In this document: positions 44,375 through 46,918 of the stretch, in pieces
Layout of the letters: every line of letters begins with the position of its first letter
Numbering within the stretch: position 1 is the stretch's first letter
Source of the DNA: Pseudomonadota bacterium
GTDB lineage: Bacteria; Pseudomonadota; Alphaproteobacteria; Acetobacterales; Acetobacteraceae
Assembly: GCA_021846225.1 (NCBI GenBank)
Contig: JAJZCG010000008.1
Span: 1-46,918 of the forward strand
Length of the DNA: 46,918 nt
Direction: 5' to 3'
Position numbers and translations under genes: made by a program
The notes under the pieces: model-generated
The model's input: the letters and a program-made list of their open reading frames with translations, nothing else
Database searches by the model: none
Told to the model about the DNA's origin: nothing

Positions 44375-44437
44375 AGGACGCTCCTATCGTGCCAGGGTAC
44401 ATCTCGCGCACCAAAAGCGCTAATTAAAAATGTGGCG

Positions 44438-44476
44438 GCTCCGCACTGCATCGAGTAATCATGCAATGCGGAGCCC
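44438..44476 (-). terminator. Strong hairpin between the first subunit gene and the rest of the operon
   Basis: On the coding (minus) strand GGCTCCGCA-T-TGCAT pairs with ATGCA-G-TGCGGAGCC: a 9-bp and a 5-bp stem flanking one mismatch, with a 9-nt loop. A T-run (TTTTTAATT) follows 6 nt further. Located 25 nt after the 44501-45064 gene stop, it is likely a partial terminator that gives high expression of the first gene and lower expression of the following ones. Confidence 0.75.
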
Positions 44477-44500
44477 AAACACGCTGATCTGCAAGACAGA

Positions 44501-45064
44501 TTAGAAGCCGCTGATTCCCGTGCCGCCGCTGCTGCCGCTGACAACTGAACCAAGAGCCACGGAGTTCTGCTGCAGCGAGGCCGCGCCGGTATTCTGCATG
44601 GCGGTATTGATGCCATCGCCGCCGTTCACCGTGCTCATCCCATTGCTGCCGCTGCTCACGGATACGCCTGAACCGCCCTTATGATCCTCGCCCCGGCTTC
44701 CGCCACCACCACCGATTGTAATGTCCTTGACAGCGCCTTCATTGCTGGTTGAGGCAACGGTGATGCTCGTATTGGTGTTTGTGCTCACCATCGTTTCGTT
44801 GCCAACATTATTGAGGTTTTTCGTAAACGATTCAGCGCTGTTATTGGAATTGGCCGTGTTACCGGAATTGGCCGTGTTGGCGGAATTTTTCAAATTCGCG
44901 CTGACATTCGTGCCACCGGAGGTTGCGGCCTGGCCATTGCCGCCGACCAAAGCATTTTTGACGATCGGCACATTCACTGACGTACCGCCGTCGCCCCTAT
45001 GGGCAAACGCCATGCCGGCGGAGAGAAGAAATACAGCCGACCCAGCGAGAAGAATGTTACGCAT
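44501..45064 (-). CDS. Major secreted amyloid-like protein (FapC-like candidate)
   Basis: A 187-residue protein with a signal peptide (1-21, AFA-HR). The mature sequence is rich in Asn, Ser, Gly, Thr and Ala, with repeats such as NSANTANSGNTANSNNSAES (60-79) and NTNTSITVASTSNEG, and a glycine-rich linker. The C-terminal GINTAMQNTGAASLQQNS (151-168) resembles the ends of the two other cluster proteins and curli-like Gln/Asn-spaced repeats. It is the first gene after a sigma-54 promoter, so the main structural subunit is the natural guess. No double-glycine site as clear as in the neighbours; VKNALVGG (35-42) is a weak candidate. Confidence 0.72.
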   Translation of the reverse strand: MRNILLAGSAVFLLSAGMAFAHRGDGGTSVNVPIVKNALVGGNGQAATSGGTNVSANLKNSANTANSGNTANSNNSAESFTKNLNNVGNETMVSTNTNTSITVASTSNEGAVKDITIGGGGGSRGEDHKGGSGVSVSSGSNGMSTVNGGDGINTAMQNTGAASLQQNSVALGSVVSGSSGGTGISGF

Positions 45065-45150
45065 GATAGTCCTCCGTTTTTAATTTGTGAAAGAAGCATC
45101 TGAACTCTTATGACGGTTGACTGCGCAACTTCGCCATGACCAGGTACAGA

Positions 45151-45165
45151 GCAAACACCATGCCA
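45151..45165 (-). promoter_or_regulatory. Sigma-54 (-24/-12) promoter of the amyloid-like operon
   Basis: On the minus strand TGGCATG (45165-45159), four bases GTGT, and TTGC (45154-45151) match the TGGCAYG-N4-TTGC consensus exactly. The start site is expected near 45140, giving about a 75-nt leader to the 45064 ATG. It pairs with the sigma-54 activator encoded at 40993. Confidence 0.85.
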
Positions 45166-45274
45166 ACATTTTAACGTCTCGAAGCCCGCACCAGTTTTGT
45201 TTATAATTCAGGCGACTACGGAAAATCTCTGATGGCATCGGCTGGTTTTGTTGCGTATCATGTTTTGTAAACAC

Positions 45275-45294
45275 TGTTACAGGATACTGTATCA
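45275..45294. promoter_or_regulatory. Candidate upstream activator site for the sigma-54 activator
   Basis: TGTTACAG-GATA-CTGTATCA is an 8-bp inverted repeat with one mismatch and a 4-bp spacer. It lies about 110-130 bp upstream of the -24 box, the usual position for enhancer-binding proteins. A related inverted repeat (TGTTACAT...ATGTGATA with an 8-bp spacer, minus strand) lies at about 42541-42565 just upstream of the last cluster gene. Both are candidates only. Confidence 0.5.
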
Positions 45295-45439
45295 GTTACA
45301 CCGTACATGAAACGCCTGGTGGTTATGACGGTTCTTGTTTGCATTTCACACCGAGACGAACTCGATCCTTGAACAGATCATAGTTTACAAATCGTATTTA
45401 TCCGATTATTCTAAACCGCGCGTCAGAGAGGAGGCTGCA

Positions 45440-46903
45440 ATGGCCGTCAAAGCCTATTACTCTTCTAATAAAATAAAAATTCATCACTTTGAGACGGGTT
45501 TTATCAAGGGGGTGAAATTTGTCAGCCGCCTTCGATCTATTCTGGCCTATACTGCGAGTGGCGCGCTCACCCCGATTGCCGTGGTTTGTCTGCCCGCGTC
45601 TCTTGTTTTTGCCGCTTCGGGTAGTGGCGTTGCCCAGGCGGCGCCGAGCCCGTCTGATAGTTTGTCCGCGCTGCAAGCTGCCATTGCCGCGCAAGAAGCG
45701 AAGTTGCAGCAGGAAGAGCTGCAGCTCGAGCAGCAATCACTCGAATTGAATCAGCAGCAGCGCCTGCTGGATAGCCAAATGGCCAAATTGCGAGGAACAG
45801 GCACAAGCGCTGTAAGCTCTGCGCCAGTGGCGGCCGATACGGCGGCCAACAATTCCGCCACCGCTCCAGCCTCCGCGGCGCAAGCAGCTCCCGCCAGCGG
45901 TACGGTGGGTGAGGAACAGCAGCAACAGCAGCAAACAAATCAGCAAGAACAAACAAAAATCATACTTCAATCATCAACCGTGCTTGCCAACACAGGCGGG
46001 GTACTAACGCCCAAAGGCGAGCTTGTTATCGACCCTTCAATTGAATATGACTACTGGGCGCAAAATCAACTGGCGTTGAATGGGTTTACCATTATCCCAG
46101 GCATAACCTTTGGAAATATTTTCATTGCGCGTGTCGATCAAAATTTTCTGACCGCATCTGTCACGGCCCGTTATGGCCTTACAGACCGGCTGGAGATAAA
46201 CGCAAAAATTCCGATGGTCGCAGGTTATGGCACTTTCACCGCCCAGGCCGCGGGGCCGAATGCCCAACCGATCAACGCGAGCGCAAACAACGTAAATATT
46301 GGCGATATCCAATTCGGCGGGTCATACCAATTCAATTCTGGAGACAATGGATGGCCTGTTTTCGTTGGAAACCTGACGTTTAAAACCGCCACAGGGGTTA
46401 GCCCCTATTCGGTGCCGATTTACACTATATATGACACCGGGGGAAATTTTCTTGGGGGTATCCAGAAAAAACTTCCCACAGGAACGGGGTTTTATTCACT
46501 TCAACCCAGCGTGACGGTATTCTACCCGACAGCGCCCGGCGTGTTATTTGGCAATCTCGAATACGTTTATAATTTCAGCCGGACATTCAATCTTCTGAGC
46601 AGTTCCGGCGGAACGGCACGGGAGAATCTGGAGCCAGGCAGCGCGGTTGCGGCGACATTTGGCATGGGGTTTGCCCTGAATGACAAGGCGTCGATGACCT
46701 TGAGCTACCAGCAGGAACATGTGTTTGGCTCCTCGGTGAATAACCGCTCGATTCCCGGTTCCGCCTATGATTTTGGCACCTTCAATTTTGGCCTGGGCTA
46801 CGCGATTAATGCGCGGACCAATTTTAACATCGGCGTTGGGATCGGCGCCGGCCCGAATGCGCCGGTCGCTAAAATTCTGTTTGAGATACCTGTGCGGTTT
46901 TAG
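45440..46903 (+). CDS. Outer-membrane beta-barrel with N-terminal coiled coil (FapF-like)
   Basis: A 487-residue protein with a long signal sequence (about 1-67, hydrophobic stretch near 38-62, VAQA-APS), longer than usual and like extended signal peptides. A coiled coil with Gln/Glu-rich heptads (about 75-118, LQAAIAAQEAKLQQEELQLEQQSLELNQQQRLLDSQMAKL) is followed by an Ala/Gln/Asn linker. A C-terminal domain of amphipathic strands (about 165-487) ends IPVRF, a typical outer-membrane C-terminus. This is the layout of FapF, a trimeric pore that exports Fap amyloid. The start at 45440 has AGGAGG; a longer TTG start at 45335 is not supported. Confidence 0.82.
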   Translation: MAVKAYYSSNKIKIHHFETGFIKGVKFVSRLRSILAYTASGALTPIAVVCLPASLVFAASGSGVAQAAPSPSDSLSALQAAIAAQEAKLQQEELQLEQQSLELNQQQRLLDSQMAKLRGTGTSAVSSAPVAADTAANNSATAPASAAQAAPASGTVGEEQQQQQQTNQQEQTKIILQSSTVLANTGGVLTPKGELVIDPSIEYDYWAQNQLALNGFTIIPGITFGNIFIARVDQNFLTASVTARYGLTDRLEINAKIPMVAGYGTFTAQAAGPNAQPINASANNVNIGDIQFGGSYQFNSGDNGWPVFVGNLTFKTATGVSPYSVPIYTIYDTGGNFLGGIQKKLPTGTGFYSLQPSVTVFYPTAPGVLFGNLEYVYNFSRTFNLLSSSGGTARENLEPGSAVAATFGMGFALNDKASMTLSYQQEHVFGSSVNNRSIPGSAYDFGTFNFGLGYAINARTNFNIGVGIGAGPNAPVAKILFEIPVRF

Positions 46904-46918
46904 AACCGGCTGACATCA

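Noticed and set aside
44374-44400. Second sigma-54-like promoter (TGGCACG-N4-GAGC on the minus strand) before the 44021-44374 gene
   Set aside because: The GG/GC spacing fits but the -12 part is GAGC and overlaps the ribosome-binding site, so transcription would start inside the coding region.
45317-45342. Plus-strand sigma-54 promoter for the FapF-like gene
   Set aside because: GG and GC elements occur near TTTGCA, but the spacing is one base too short and the rest of the consensus is missing.

Overview
The window is high-GC alphaproteobacterial DNA. The aroQ-accB-accC order, an RpoE/ChrR-type sigma/anti-sigma pair controlling cyclopropane-fatty-acid-like genes, and the protein flavour suggest Acetobacteraceae (Acidocella/Acidiphilium-like). 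That placement is inference: there is no rRNA or marker phylogeny here. Genes are tightly packed with many 4-nt ATGA overlaps up to about 39.6 kb. After that the DNA becomes AT-richer and looks like an accessory island.

Layout. 1-121: right end of an IS5-family insertion sequence. 0.1-12.1 kb: housekeeping genes, including DUF2244/nth, an MBL-fold hydrolase, an ScfR/RamB-like regulator, a tiny repeat peptide, aat, aroQ-accB-accC, thiS-thiG, rimI-tsaB, a nitroreductase and an Nfu scaffold protein. 12.3-20.6 kb: a divergent stress regulon. The ECF sigma factor and its ChrR-like anti-sigma lead one operon (hydrolase, CFA-like methyltransferase, DUF1295). A flavin oxidoreductase leads the other (DUF1365, second CFA-type methyltransferase, DUF2177, membrane protein). 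Two near-identical divergent promoters, TGATCC-N18-TAYAAG, lie between them, so the whole block reads as one RpoE-controlled lipid-modification unit.

20.7-32.9 kb: a partial type VI secretion locus (vgrG, a DUF6931-like gene, tagH, tssJ, tssK, tssL with an OmpA domain, tssM, tagF, pppA). It holds the membrane complex and post-translational control genes, but no sheath, tube or baseplate genes and no ClpV. 32.9-35.4 kb: a metal module with a non-canonical NRAMP transporter, two small proteins and an RcnR/FrmR-type repressor with a G-tract operator. 35.4-40.3 kb: a 129-bp palindromic CTAG-ended repeat, an S24 (LexA-like) repressor, pepA, a CysQ-like phosphatase and a proline-rich repeat lipoprotein.

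40.3-46.9 kb: the most interesting region. A sigma-54 activator without a receiver domain sits beside four small Sec-exported proteins, a Sec-exported C39 peptidase, and an outer-membrane beta-barrel with an N-terminal coiled coil. This parts list matches the Fap functional-amyloid system of Pseudomonas (amyloid subunits, FapD C39 peptidase, FapF pore). The secreted proteins share a C-terminal GI-x-T...QNTG-like module, and at least two carry a double-glycine cleavage motif behind the signal peptide. A consensus -24/-12 promoter, a candidate upstream activator site and a strong hairpin after the first subunit gene complete a plausible regulated amyloid-export operon.
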